Part shown: positions 52,382-63,881 of the stretch, in pieces
How the letters are laid out: every line of letters begins with the position of its first letter
Position numbering within the stretch: position 1 is the first letter of the stretch
Assembly (NCBI GenBank): GCA_958295835.1
Contig: OY282378.1
Coordinates: forward strand, 1-64,000
Direction: 5' to 3'
Origin: an uncultured Gammaproteobacteria bacterium
GTDB lineage: Bacteria > Pseudomonadota > Gammaproteobacteria > HK1
Length of the DNA stretch: 64,000 nucleotides
Translations under genes and position numbers: made by a program
Notes under the pieces: model-generated
Told to the model about the DNA's origin: nothing
Database searches by the model: none
Seen by the model: only the letters and a program-made list of their open reading frames with translations

Positions 52382-53317
52382 ATGGCCAAGGGAAACGACG
52401 GCAACTACCTCCAGCACAGCGTCGAGATCGCCGCCGCCGATCGTCTTGCGGCTGAAAATCCCGACGCTCTGCACATCGCACTTGCCCACGGCATGGCCCC
52501 GTTCGAGCGTTTCGAGCACGGGCTGACCGAAAAAGTGCCCGGGCTGGCTCGACGTTACCTGAAGGCCGCTCTTCGGCAGGCCGGCCAAGCCCCGAGACCG
52601 GACGAACCCCCGATCGTGACGGCCTACCGGAACACCCGCGCATCGGATGTGCATTACCCGAACTCCGCGGAGCTCTTGCGAGAACGCCGCGGCGGGGACG
52701 GGGCTTGTGCCCTGTCCGGCGGAATCACGGAAACATGTCCGGTCAAGTACGAAAAACTCGTCAGGGCCTGGAAGCCGCCGGTAAGCGTGGCAGGCGCATC
52801 GTGGCGTTCCCAGATACGCCGGGGAGGCGCGTTGGCTTGTCCGGGGAACCTGCAAGCGCCCTGGCTGTTCACGATGGATCCGATGACCTACCACGTTCGA
52901 GGCAGTTGCGATGACGACAACCTGTACGCGGCGAACATGCCGCTTCTATCCGAAGGGCTTGCGCCCTTTGTCGAGAGCGGACAGCCAGGCATCGCCCTGC
53001 TGTTCGTCTACAACGTCAAACCTGCCCGCCGGTGCGCGTTCTGGCAGTTCACGGAGGAACTTGCCCAACGCACAGGTTCAGGCGTGTGTACTTATTCGCT
53101 TACCCACCAGGGCGACAACAAAAATCTCGCGGCGATGCTCTATTCTGCCATCGACGTTCCAGCGGATTTCATCAGGGATGCCGTTGAGGAAATCGAAGAT
53201 GTGGCGTTGGCGGCTGCCATGCAGGCGAGCGAACGGGAGTTCACCGCAAGGGGGAAAATCATGGATATTTTGGAGAATGATCGTGGAGACGTTTTTTCGG
53301 AGAAGCTTCGAGCGTGA
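52382..53317 (+). CDS. Unknown protein paired with DUF429 gene
   Basis: A 311-residue protein I cannot name. The N-terminus MAKGNDGNYLQHSVEIAAAD followed by RLA and ALAHGMAPFERFE is distinctive, and the middle has DPMTYHVRGSCDDDNLYAAN and GIALLFVYNVKPARRCAFWQ. Its last ~50 residues (IRDAVEEIEDVALAAAMQAS, then REFTARGKIMDILEN) look like a RelB-type antitoxin fused on, which fits the relE toxin that overlaps its 3' end by 35 bp. So the ORF may be a natural fusion of a DUF429 partner with an antitoxin. Confidence 0.7.
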   Translation: MAKGNDGNYLQHSVEIAAADRLAAENPDALHIALAHGMAPFERFEHGLTEKVPGLARRYLKAALRQAGQAPRPDEPPIVTAYRNTRASDVHYPNSAELLRERRGGDGACALSGGITETCPVKYEKLVRAWKPPVSVAGASWRSQIRRGGALACPGNLQAPWLFTMDPMTYHVRGSCDDDNLYAANMPLLSEGLAPFVESGQPGIALLFVYNVKPARRCAFWQFTEELAQRTGSGVCTYSLTHQGDNKNLAAMLYSAIDVPADFIRDAVEEIEDVALAAAMQASEREFTARGKIMDILENDRGDVFSEKLRA

Positions 53318-53549
53318 TTTGAAGAAGATCAGAGATCGCAATTTGCTGGAAAAGATCAAGCAATCTATCGAAAGCGTGGAGTCCGCCGGCACTCTTTCGG
53401 AAGTGAGTTCGGTCCGCAAGTTGAAGGGCGCCGCAAACAGTTATCGCATTCGAGTTGGCGACTACAGGATCGGCTTGGAAGCAGACGCTTCTACTGCCGA
53501 GTTCGTGCGGATTCTGCATAGGCGCGATATCTACAGGTTATTCCCGTAA
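53283..53549 (+). CDS. RelE/ParE-family toxin
   Basis: An 88-residue toxin: FFRRSFERDLKKIRDRNLLE, VRKLKGAANSYRIRVGDYRI then GLEADA, FVRILHRRDIYRLFP, the complete RelE/ParE fold. Such toxins cleave mRNA on the ribosome or inhibit gyrase. The GTG at 53283 overlaps the previous gene by 35 bp. No separate antitoxin gene is visible; the antitoxin-like tail of the upstream protein may serve. Confidence 0.85.
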   Translation: METFFRRSFERDLKKIRDRNLLEKIKQSIESVESAGTLSEVSSVRKLKGAANSYRIRVGDYRIGLEADASTAEFVRILHRRDIYRLFP

Positions 53550-53574
53550 CGGCGCATCGGCCCGGCCATTGCTG

Positions 53575-53627
53575 GAAGAAGCTGTCTGCCATGGTCCAAC
53601 CGGCCCGGTGTGGGTCAACTCATGAAA
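53575..53627. repeat. 53-bp direct repeat, copy at ligI stop
   Basis: Second copy of 47019-47071 (three mismatches). Here it carries a relic of the res start (CTGTCTGCCATGG) and overlaps the ligI stop codon at 53620-53622. Confidence 0.85.
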
Positions 53628-54507
53628 TCATCCCGCCCGACCAGTACAGCCGGGCCGGGTTGTCCACCAGCACCTGCCGGCGTAGCGCGGGGGTGTCGCA
53701 GACGGCCATGATCCAGTCCACCAGGGCGCCGTCGTCCGGCATGTGGGACTTCATGTTCGGATGCGGCCAGTCGGTGCCCCAGAGCACCCGCTCCGGGACG
53801 GTGCGCAGGAGCTCCCGGGCGACGGGCTCCACGTCGGCGTAGGGCGGTCCGACCTGCGACAGCCGTTCCGGGCCACTCACCTTGACCCAGAACTTCCCGT
53901 CCCCGGCCAGCAGGTCGCGCAGCAAACGGAAGGGCCTGGACTCGACGCCCTGCTCCACCGGCGCGCGGCCCATGTGGTCGATGACCACCGGAACTTCGAT
54001 GCCGCGCAGGAAGGGCGCCAAGTCCTCCAGATCCTCGGCGTCGAAATACACGACGACGTGCCAGCCGAGCGGCGCGATCCTGTCCAGGATCGTGCGGTAC
54101 ACGCCGAGCGGTCTACCGCCCCCGAGCCGTTTGACGAAGTTGAAGCGCACCCCGCGCACGCCGGCTTCGTGCATCTCCGCGAGCTCGGGCTCGGTGACGT
54201 CCTCCGCGACCACCGCAATGCCGCGATAGTCCTCCCCCCCGCTGCGCAACGCATCCAGCATCGCCGCGTTGTCGGCACCGTGGCAGCTCGCCTGCACGAT
54301 GACCGCGCGCGAGAAGCCCAGATGCCGGTGGCGCTGGAACAGCGTCTCCTTCGGAGCGTCCACCGGCACGTAGGTGCTGGTGGGCGAGAACGGAAACCGG
54401 GCCGCCGGCCCGAAGACGTGGCAGTGCGCGTCGCAGGAGTTCGGGGGCAGGGCCTGGGCGGGCTTCCTGGGCGTCGGGTGGAAAGGCAGGTAGTCGGGCG
54501 TGACCAT
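53620..54507 (-). CDS. ligI: 2-pyrone-4,6-dicarboxylate hydrolase (LigI)
   Basis: A 295-residue amidohydrolase of the PDC hydrolase family: CDAHCHVFGPAARFPFSP (HxH), VVIDHMGRAP, then VLWGTDWPHPNMKSHMPDDG with the catalytic Asp. It opens 2-pyrone-4,6-dicarboxylate, the product of LigC, giving 4-oxalomesaconate for LigJ. The ATG at 54507 lies 4 bp after the ligC stop. The stop codon lies inside a repeat shared with the res leader, so the end of this gene is a rearrangement point. Confidence 0.9.
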   Translation of the reverse strand: MVTPDYLPFHPTPRKPAQALPPNSCDAHCHVFGPAARFPFSPTSTYVPVDAPKETLFQRHRHLGFSRAVIVQASCHGADNAAMLDALRSGGEDYRGIAVVAEDVTEPELAEMHEAGVRGVRFNFVKRLGGGRPLGVYRTILDRIAPLGWHVVVYFDAEDLEDLAPFLRGIEVPVVIDHMGRAPVEQGVESRPFRLLRDLLAGDGKFWVKVSGPERLSQVGPPYADVEPVARELLRTVPERVLWGTDWPHPNMKSHMPDDGALVDWIMAVCDTPALRRQVLVDNPARLYWSGGMIS

Positions 54508-54511
54508 CGCA

Positions 54512-55462
54512 TCAACTGCCGTAGGGCAGGCATCGCTGCAGGCGGTCGAGCGTCCACATCGCGCCCCGGCACTGGGCGACGCTGGCGTTCGGCTCCCGGT
54601 CCTCCCTGATGGCGGCGATGAATTCGCGGTCGGCCAGCTCGACGCCGTCCATGGACACATCCACGCTGGAGACGTCGATGGGCTGCTGCCGGCCGTCCAC
54701 CAGATCGTCGTATCGGGCGATCCAGGTGCCGTTGTCGCAGATGTAGCGGAAGAACGTGCCGAGCGGCCCGTCGTTGTTGAACGAGAGCGAGAGCGTGCAC
54801 ACCGCCCCCGAGGGCGACGTCAGCCCGATGCTCATGTCCATGGCGATGCCCAGCTCCGGATGGGGCGGACCCTGCAGGATTTGAACGTCTTCGGCGAGGT
54901 CGCCGGTCTGGTACTGGAACAGGTCCACCGTATGGCAGGCGTGATGCCACAGCAGGTGGTCGGTCCAGCTCCGGGGCTGGCCCAGCGCGTTGATGTTGGT
55001 GCGGCGGAAGAAGAAGGTCTCGGCCACCAAGTGCTGAAGTTGCAGCTCCCCGGCCTGGATCCGCCGATGCATCCACTGGTGGCTCGGGTTGAAGCGTCGC
55101 ACGTGGTTCACCATCGCGATCAGGCCGGTGGACCTTTGTATCTCGATCACCCGCTCGGCGCTCACGAACGAATCCGCCATCGGGATCTCGATGAGCACGT
55201 GCTTGCCGGCGTGCATCACCAACTCGGCCTGCCAGGCGTGCAGCGGGGTCGGCGAGGCGAGGATGGCGGCCTCCACCCCCGGCTGCCCGAGGCCCTCGTC
55301 GAGATCCATCGTCCAATGGGGGATCCCGTACTTGCCGGCCACGGCCTGGGTGTGCTCGGCCACGCCGCCTACGATGGATGCGACCTCCACGCCTTCGATG
55401 CGCGCAAGCGCATCAAGGTGCTTGTGCGCGAACGCCCCTTCTCCAACCATGCAGATCTTCAT
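54512..55462 (-). CDS. ligC: 4-carboxy-2-hydroxymuconate-6-semialdehyde dehydrogenase
   Basis: A 316-residue Gfo/Idh/MocA-family oxidoreductase. MKICMVGEGAFAHKHLDAL is the NAD(P)-binding start (GxGxxxxxH), HVLIEIPMADSF holds the conserved E-x-P, and HHACHTVDLFQYQTGD the catalytic His region of LigC. It oxidises the LigAB product to 2-pyrone-4,6-dicarboxylate. Upstream are two 22-codon ORFs derived from its own 5' end that link it to ligB by ATGA overlaps. Confidence 0.9.
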   Translation of the reverse strand: MKICMVGEGAFAHKHLDALARIEGVEVASIVGGVAEHTQAVAGKYGIPHWTMDLDEGLGQPGVEAAILASPTPLHAWQAELVMHAGKHVLIEIPMADSFVSAERVIEIQRSTGLIAMVNHVRRFNPSHQWMHRRIQAGELQLQHLVAETFFFRRTNINALGQPRSWTDHLLWHHACHTVDLFQYQTGDLAEDVQILQGPPHPELGIAMDMSIGLTSPSGAVCTLSLSFNNDGPLGTFFRYICDNGTWIARYDDLVDGRQQPIDVSSVDVSMDGVELADREFIAAIREDREPNASVAQCRGAMWTLDRLQRCLPYGS

Positions 55463-55591
55463 GAGTTCCGGCTCCTTCCGTCGTCCGCCTTTCCATGCTT
55501 CCGCTTTCCGGCCATGCGGATTTTCATGCGTCCCGGCTCCCGCCGTCGCCCGCCTTTCCGTGTTGCCGCTTTCCGGCCATGAACATGTTCA

Positions 55592-55592
<1 letters not shown>
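55459..55592 (-). repeat. Two tandem mini-ORFs linking ligB to ligC
   Basis: Two 65-bp tandem units copy the ligC leader and start. ORF b (55592-55524) reads MNMFMAGKRQHGKAGDGGSR then DA; ORF a (55527-55459) reads MKIRMAGKRKHGKADDGRSR then NS. ORF b starts on the ligB stop, ORF a starts on the ORF b stop, and ligC starts on the ORF a stop, each as ATGA. The 5' codons resemble ligC (MKICM). Confidence 0.85.
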
Positions 55593-56837
<1,245 letters not shown>

Positions 56838-57479
56838 CGTTTCCTCTGCCGGTATTGGTTCACGGGAGCCCGCACGAGGTCGTCCGGTTTCATCGAGGAT
56901 TCCTCGCACACGGGCCGCCCCCGCGGGACGAGCCCTCGCTTGAGAGGTTCCGAAGGCCCCAGGCGGAAGGCCGGTGCGCCACGGGAATTCGTCACGGCAT
57001 GACGCCGGCGCCGCCCGGCCTGTACCGGAATTCGAGCAACGGCCGATTCCATTGATTCTTTGCAATGGACGTTCGCACGAGCCGCCGGCCTCCCTGCCAC
57101 CGCGCATCCCGATGGATCAGGGAATTGGCCCCGGCCCGCCGCCGGGCGTCATCCCTTGCCCCCGGCCGGTCCGATTCGCCGACATGATGTGGAGCACGTC
57201 GAAGGCGAGTGCGCCCGGCAGGCAGAACCGGCTCATGTACCGGATCCGGCAGGACGGCGAACCCGTTCAGCATATCGTAAAAACTTGTCGGAAGCGGATA
57301 AGATGAACTTCCGATCCGGCAGATTCGTTCGGACGATCGGGACGACGAGCGCGTTGCCTGCACGTTGCGGGCACAATGCACCGGGTGGATGTCCGGCGGC
57401 CGGCGATGCAGCCTCCGGCCGGGCCGAGGGTAGCCGGCGGGCCTCTTCGGGACTCGAAGACACGACGCGGACATTGCCG
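56838..57479. other. Divergent intergenic region ligA / SDR
   Basis: About 640 bp without a gene I can support. It must contain the lig promoter and probably an SDR promoter. The only AT-rich patch is around 57270-57305 (CATATCGTAAAAACTTG, GGATAAGATGAAC), where TAAGAT could be a -10 box, but no well-spaced -35 is visible. Confidence 0.45.
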
Positions 57480-58310
57480 ATGCAATGGCCGGCTCACCAT
57501 GGAGACGGCGCCACCTTGTTCAAGGGAAAACACTTTCTCGTGACCGGAGTCGCCTCGGGGATCGGCGAGGAGACCGCCCGGATGCTGCTCGACGCAGGCG
57601 CCCGCGTCACCGGCATGGACCTTCGCGAGCCGGCGATCGGGTGCGAGCGGTTCGTGATGCTGGACCAGGGCGACGCCGCTTCGGTGGACGCCGCGGTGCA
57701 GGCGCTGGACGGCGGCTTCGACGGCCTGTGCAACGTGGCCGGGGTGCCGCCGGGTGACCGCTTCACGCCGGCGCAAATCCTCAAGATCAATTTCTACGGA
57801 TTACGGCGTCTGACGCTGGGCGTCGAGCCGAGCCTGAACGACGGTGCGGCGGTGGTCAACGTGGCTTCAGCCGCCGGCATGGGCTGGATGAGCAACCTGG
57901 AGCGTAACCGCACCTTCCTCGCCATCGAGGATTTCGACGCCGTCGATGCGGCCGTCACGGAGCATGGCATTCACAACGAGGGCCTGGTGTCCCAGGCGGC
58001 CTATCCTTTCAGCAAGGAGCTGGTGATCACCTGGACCATGAAGCACTCGGGAGACGGGCTGGCGCGGGGCATCCGCGTCAACGCGGTGAGCCCCGGAGCG
58101 ACGCGCACCCCGATCCTGCAGGACTTCGTGGACAACTTCGGGGAGATCGTACAGGAGCGGATCGCCGATATCGGCATCGGCTCCCCGGAGGATGCCGCGC
58201 GGGCGATCCTGTTCCTGCTCTCGCATGAGAGTACCCGGATCAACGGCGCCAACCTCCCGGTGGACGGCGGCGTCTCGGCCCGCGCCATGAGCGGGCGCCT
58301 CGGGCTCTGA
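57480..58310 (+). CDS. SDR oxidoreductase, coniferyl-alcohol dehydrogenase-like
   Basis: A 276-residue short-chain dehydrogenase: LVTGVASGIGEETARMLLDA (TGxxxGIG), CNVAGVPPGD, VASAAG, the catalytic SQAAYPFSKELVITW (YxxxK), and VSPGATRTPILQDF. The spacing and the long insert before YxxxK fit coniferyl-alcohol/3-alpha-hydroxysteroid dehydrogenase-type SDRs. Next to lig and pobA genes, a role in lignin-type aromatics is likely but inferred. The ATG at 57480 gives a 13-residue leader; a TTG at 57516 would start at the domain. The upstream open frame is not coding-like. Confidence 0.8.
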   Translation: MQWPAHHGDGATLFKGKHFLVTGVASGIGEETARMLLDAGARVTGMDLREPAIGCERFVMLDQGDAASVDAAVQALDGGFDGLCNVAGVPPGDRFTPAQILKINFYGLRRLTLGVEPSLNDGAAVVNVASAAGMGWMSNLERNRTFLAIEDFDAVDAAVTEHGIHNEGLVSQAAYPFSKELVITWTMKHSGDGLARGIRVNAVSPGATRTPILQDFVDNFGEIVQERIADIGIGSPEDAARAILFLLSHESTRINGANLPVDGGVSARAMSGRLGL

Positions 58311-58364
58311 GCGCGGCGGACCGCCCGGCAACGGCATATCCCCCGCAGGTGAGGAACACGGCGG

Positions 58365-58927
58365 ATGCGGCCGAACGTCCTTTTCTTCGTCACCGATCAG
58401 CAGCACGCCGACCATGTCGGCTACGCCGGCAACCGCGTCGTCAGGACGCCGCACATCGACTCGCTGGCGGAAGCGGGAAGCTGGTTCTCCCACTTCCATG
58501 TCGCCTCGCCGACCTGCATGTCGACCCGCGCGACCTTCATGACCGGGCGCATGCCGAGCCTGAACAAGGTGTGCTGCAACGGCGTGCCGCTGCCGCTCGA
58601 AGCGGTGACGTTCGTGGACCTGCTGCGCGCCGGCGGTTATCGCACCGCCCTCATCGGCAAGAGCCATCTCCAGGGCATGAGCACGGAAGCGACCAGGGTG
58701 GCGCGCCGGCCCTTTCGGTGCTGGCGTTCTACGTGGCCGGCTTCGGCGTGTTCGACGACTCGATGGTCTCCGCCGGCACAGTCACCCTCGCCCTCCTCAT
58801 CGGGTTCCTGATCCATCGCAGGGGTGAGGACGAGGACAGGGACGAGGACGCCGGCACGCCGTCTCCGGGACGGCGCCCGCTGCACTTCCTGCTGCGCGCG
58901 GCGCTCGAAGGAAGGCCCCCGCCATAG
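58365..58927 (+). pseudogene. Sulfatase N-terminus joined to membrane-protein end
   Basis: An ATG at 58365 gives MRPNVLFFVTDQQHADHVGY and VASPTCMSTRATFMTGRMPS, an arylsulfatase with the C-x-S-R formylglycine motif, up to GKSHLQGMSTEATR. The other frame then carries a hydrophobic segment (SVLAFYVAGFGVFDDSMVSA, GTVTLALLIGFLIHRRG) and an acidic tail of a different, unidentified membrane protein ending at 58927. A deletion across two genes explains this chimera. The sulfatase catalytic C-terminus is lost. Confidence 0.8.
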
Positions 58928-58956
58928 GTCGAGTTGTGGCCGGTCCTGTTCGGTGA

Positions 58957-60306
<1,350 letters not shown>

Positions 60307-60468
60307 CGCGCATGTCCGTCCACGCCGTGCCCGGGCCATACGGCCGCACGATTGTCGCGCAGATCCGGGGGATTCCGAATCGCGCGGGTGGCCGGTGACT
60401 CGCCCGGGGCTTCTTCGAATCGGTTCCACACGGAATTCGTCCCCGATACACGGTCACGCTATGCTTGG

Positions 60469-60485
60469 TATTGACAAATTCAATA
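60469..60485. promoter_or_regulatory. Small palindrome with TTGACA upstream of panE
   Basis: TATTGA-CAAAT-TCAATA is a 6-bp-arm palindrome in the only AT-rich patch of the 280-bp gap between pobA and panE, and it contains TTGACA at 60471-60476. A matching -10 at the right distance is poor, so this is a candidate operator more than a proven promoter. Confidence 0.4.
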
Positions 60486-60586
60486 TATGCGGATGGGTTG
60501 TTCGGGCACGGTAAATGCTCGTGACGACGATGAACGCGGCCGGCGCCGCACGCCGGCCGTGATGGCTGCGCAACGGGGAGCACGCC

Positions 60587-61648
60587 ATGAAGATCTGTGT
60601 GGTAGGGGCAGGGGCCATCGGCGGGTTGCTCGGCGCAAGGCTCGCGGTGGCCGGTGAGGACGTCACCCTCGTCGCGAGGGGCGCCCACCTCGAGGCGATC
60701 CGCACCCGCGGGCTCGAGGTGACGATGAACGACGGCGCCGTGGTGCACGCCGCGGAGGTCGCCGCGACCAGCGACATGCAGGAATGCGGCCCCCAGGACC
60801 TGGTGATCCTCGGGGTCAAGGCGCACCAGATTGCCCCGATCGCCGGCGAGCTTTCCTCTCTGCTCGGTCCGGAGACCACCGTACTGACCACCCAGAACGG
60901 GATCCCGTGGTGGTATTTCCAGCGTCACGGCGGGCCGCTCGACGGGACGGCGCTCGGCTCGCTCGACCCGGGCGGCACGATCGCGGATGCGATCGCGCCG
61001 GAGCGGATCATCGGCTGCATCGCGTATCCTGCGGCGGAGATCGTTGCGCCGGGCCGGATCCGTCATATCGAAGGGACGCGATTCCCGGTCGGCGAGCTCG
61101 ACGGCGTGGCCACGGAGCGGATAAGCGCGCTGTCCGGGACGTTGCAGCGGGCGGGGTTCAAGGCGCCGGTGCTCCCGAACATCCGCTCGGAAATCTGGCT
61201 CAAGGCGTGGGGCAACCTCTCCTTCAACCCGATCAGCGCGCTTGCCCACGCGACCCTGGTCGACATCTGCCGGTTCCCTTTGTCCCGCGATCTCGCCGCG
61301 AAGATGATGACCGAGGCGCAGGACGTCGCCGCGAAGCTCGGAATCTCGTTTCGGGTGCCGCTCGAGAAGCGCATCGCCGGCGCGGAGCGGGTCGGCAAGC
61401 ACAAGACCTCGATGCTGCAGGACGCCGAGTCCGGCAAGGCGCTGGAGACGGAGGCGCTCATCGGCGCGGTGGTGGAGCTCGGCCGGCTGACCGGGACACC
61501 CACTCCGAGCATCGACGCCGTGTATGCCCTGACCCGACTGCTCGGACACGTCATCGAGGAGGAGCGGGTCCGGGTCAGGGCCGAGCCGCTTGCGCCGGCC
61601 CTTCGAGCCGCGCCCGGACCGGCGATGGCCGCGAACGGCGGGGATTGA
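60587..61648 (+). CDS. Ketopantoate reductase-family protein
   Basis: A 353-residue member of the ApbA/PanE family: MKICVVGAGAIGGLLGARLA is the NADP-binding start (GxGxxG), QDLVILGVKAHQ, TTQNGIPWWYF, then EIWLKAWGNLSFNPISALAH with the catalytic Lys and Asn. The family reduces 2-dehydropantoate to pantoate for coenzyme A, but many paralogues act on other 2-keto acids in catabolic clusters; its location beside lig genes leaves both options open. The C-terminal tail is longer than usual. Start ATG 60587. Confidence 0.85.
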   Translation: MKICVVGAGAIGGLLGARLAVAGEDVTLVARGAHLEAIRTRGLEVTMNDGAVVHAAEVAATSDMQECGPQDLVILGVKAHQIAPIAGELSSLLGPETTVLTTQNGIPWWYFQRHGGPLDGTALGSLDPGGTIADAIAPERIIGCIAYPAAEIVAPGRIRHIEGTRFPVGELDGVATERISALSGTLQRAGFKAPVLPNIRSEIWLKAWGNLSFNPISALAHATLVDICRFPLSRDLAAKMMTEAQDVAAKLGISFRVPLEKRIAGAERVGKHKTSMLQDAESGKALETEALIGAVVELGRLTGTPTPSIDAVYALTRLLGHVIEEERVRVRAEPLAPALRAAPGPAMAANGGD

Positions 61649-61840
61649 CCCGCGGGCGGCGCTCCCGTTCCCGGACCGCCCACCGGGAGCGATTCCGGAG
61701 GTTCGCACCACCGCTTCCGAGGAGCCCGTGCCCCGGACCCGTCAGCCGGTCCGATCCGGTGGATGCGAATCCCTCTCTCCGCCATCCTCGGAGGCGACGA
61801 CTTCGTTCACGAGAGCCGGATGACCCCGTAGACTGGCCCG

Positions 61841-62890
61841 ATGGCGGACTCGCATGCGCTCGACCCCCGCGGCGCCGCGCTGGCGGCATGGCTGCGCGAT
61901 ACCCTGGCGACCATCGCCTTCCGGATCGAGCCCGCGTCGGAGGATGCGAGCTTCCGCCGCTATTTCCGGGTGCACGCGGGCGCCCGGACATGGGTCGCGA
62001 TGGATGCCCCGCCGCCGATGGAGGACTGCCGGCCGTTCGTCTCGGTGCTCGGTCTGCTGCGCGGCGCCGGTGTCCGCGCACCGGCGCTGCACGCGGCGGA
62101 TGTGGAACGCGGCTTCCTGCTGCTCGACGACCTCGGATCGCGTTGCTATCTCGACGTGATCGGCAAGGCGAACGCCGACGCCCTCTACACGGATGCGTTC
62201 GCGGCCTTGCTCGACATGCAGTGCCGCATCGGCCCCGGGCAGGTGCCGCCGTACGACGGTCGGAAGCTGTGTGAGGAGATGGAGCTCTTCCGGGAATGGT
62301 TTCTCGCGCGCCATCTCGGAATCGAGATCGACGGCGCGCTCTCGCTCGCCCTCGACGAGACGTTCGAGGTCCTGGTGCGGGTCTGCCTGGAGCAGCCGCG
62401 CGTCTTCGTCCACCGTGACTACCACTCGCGCAACCTCATGCATCTCGACGATCACAATCCCGGCGTGATCGACTTTCAGGACGCGGTGGACGGTCCGATC
62501 ACCTACGATCTCGTCAGCCTGCTGCGCGACGTCTACGTCCGCTGGCCGGAGGATCGAGTCGCCGGCTGGGTCGATGCCTGCCACGACCGTGCCGTCGCAC
62601 GCGGTCTCGTCGGCGTCGGCCGCGAACGGTTTCGCCGCTGGTTCGATCTCACCGGGGTCCAGCGCCACCTGAAGATCGCCGGGATCTTCGCGCGGCTGTG
62701 GCATCGTGACCGCAAGCCCCGCTATCTCGACGATCTGCCACTCACGCTCGCCTATCTCGCGGAAGTCTCGCCGCGCTACCCGGAGACCGAAGCGGTCGTC
62801 CGGGTGCTGGAGGAGTGCGACGTCGTGGCTCGAACGCATGCCGTGCGGCGCGAGACCCCGGCTGAAGCACGGCGTCAGCGGCGCGGATGA
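61841..62890 (+). CDS. amgK: N-acetylmuramate/N-acetylglucosamine kinase
   Basis: A 349-residue aminoglycoside phosphotransferase-fold kinase: PASEDASFRRYFRVHAGART, RGFLLLDDLGSRCYLDVI, the catalytic FVHRDYHSRNLMHLDD (HxDxxxxN), and VIDFQDAVDGPITYDLVSLL (metal Asp). It overlaps murU by ATGA, the diagnostic partner, so this is AmgK of the peptidoglycan recycling bypass that gives fosfomycin tolerance in pseudomonads. It phosphorylates the sugar at C1. Start ATG 61841. Confidence 0.9.
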   Translation: MADSHALDPRGAALAAWLRDTLATIAFRIEPASEDASFRRYFRVHAGARTWVAMDAPPPMEDCRPFVSVLGLLRGAGVRAPALHAADVERGFLLLDDLGSRCYLDVIGKANADALYTDAFAALLDMQCRIGPGQVPPYDGRKLCEEMELFREWFLARHLGIEIDGALSLALDETFEVLVRVCLEQPRVFVHRDYHSRNLMHLDDHNPGVIDFQDAVDGPITYDLVSLLRDVYVRWPEDRVAGWVDACHDRAVARGLVGVGRERFRRWFDLTGVQRHLKIAGIFARLWHRDRKPRYLDDLPLTLAYLAEVSPRYPETEAVVRVLEECDVVARTHAVRRETPAEARRQRRG

Positions 62891-63564
62891 AGGCGATGAT
62901 CCTTGCCGCGGGCCGGGGCGAGCGCATGGGCGCCCTGACCGACCGCGTACCGAAGCCGTTGCTCGAAGTCGGCGGCCGGCCGCTCATCGAACACCAGATC
63001 CTGCGGCTCGCCGCCGCCGGCGTGCGTGACGTCGCGGTCAATCTCGCGTGGCTCGGCGACATGATCGCGATGCGGTTGGGCGACGGGTCGCGGCTCGGCG
63101 TACGCATCCGGTATTCGCGTGAACCGGAAGGCGCGCTCGATACCGGCGGAGGCATCCGCAATGCGCTGCCGCTGCTCGGCGACGAGTGGTTCATCGTCGT
63201 CAACGCCGACGTCTGGAGCGACTATCCCTTCGAGAAGCTGCAAGGCGCGGGAGCAGGCGACGCCCACGTCGTGCTCGTCGACAACCCGGCGCACCACCCG
63301 GACGGGGATTTCTCGCTCGCACCGGACGGGAAGGTCGTGGAGGCGCAACGGGATCGGCTCACGTTCAGCGGGATCGGCTGCTATCGGTCCCGGTTGTTCG
63401 CGGCCTGCCGGAGCGTGCGGTTTCCGCTCGTCGAAGCTCTGCGAGAGGCGATCGAAGCAGGGACGTTGAGCGGTGAGCACCACCGGGGAGAGTGGATCGA
63501 CGCCGGCACCCCGGAACGGCTCGAAGCACTCGATCGCAAGCTCCGCGCCCGGCGCCCGGGCTGA
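62887..63564 (+). CDS. murU: N-acetylmuramate-1-phosphate uridylyltransferase
   Basis: A 225-residue sugar-nucleotide transferase: KAMILAAGRGERMGALTDRV, PKPLLEVGGRPLIEHQI is the signature loop and Lys, EGALDTGGGIRNALPLLGDE and VVNADVW give the sugar and metal sites. It makes UDP-MurNAc from the AmgK product. The ATG overlaps the amgK stop (ATGA), so both are co-translated. Confidence 0.92.
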   Translation: MKAMILAAGRGERMGALTDRVPKPLLEVGGRPLIEHQILRLAAAGVRDVAVNLAWLGDMIAMRLGDGSRLGVRIRYSREPEGALDTGGGIRNALPLLGDEWFIVVNADVWSDYPFEKLQGAGAGDAHVVLVDNPAHHPDGDFSLAPDGKVVEAQRDRLTFSGIGCYRSRLFAACRSVRFPLVEALREAIEAGTLSGEHHRGEWIDAGTPERLEALDRKLRARRPG

Positions 63565-63599
63565 GGCGGCGGATCGCACTTCAGTCCGCTGCGGCTGCC

Positions 63600-63881
63600 T
63601 CACTCGGAGGTGCTCGCGGTCAGGCGATCGCGGTTCCTCTCGACGGTCTTCGCGCTGATCCCCCGCACCTGGGCAAGCTGATCGACGGAGGAGAACGCGC
63701 CGTGCCGCTCCCGATAGAGCACGATCGCCTGGGCGCGCTTGCGGCCGACTCCATGAATAGCCTCTGCAAGCACTTCCGCGCTCGCGGTGTTGATGTCGAC
63801 CTGATCGGCCGGATCGGCAGCGAACGCGAGGCTCGAGAGCCCCAACGCGACGGCCGCCACCAGATGCTTCCACATGCGCAT
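63600..63881 (-). CDS. ComEA-like secreted helix-hairpin-helix protein
   Basis: A 93-residue protein with a signal peptide (MRMWKHLVAAVALGLSSLAF, AADPAD) and one ComEA-type double HhH: VDINTASAEVLAEAIHGVGR, KRAQAIVLYRERHGAFSSVD. It would bind DNA without sequence preference in the periplasm, as in DNA uptake. GGAGGG lies upstream of the ATG at 63881. It is convergent with murU; no other competence gene is in view. Confidence 0.85.
   Translation of the reverse strand: MRMWKHLVAAVALGLSSLAFAADPADQVDINTASAEVLAEAIHGVGRKRAQAIVLYRERHGAFSSVDQLAQVRGISAKTVERNRDRLTASTSE

Noticed and set aside
60307..60586. A small gene after pobA
   Set aside because: The only short frame (28 codons from 60312) has no ribosome site and no recognisable content.
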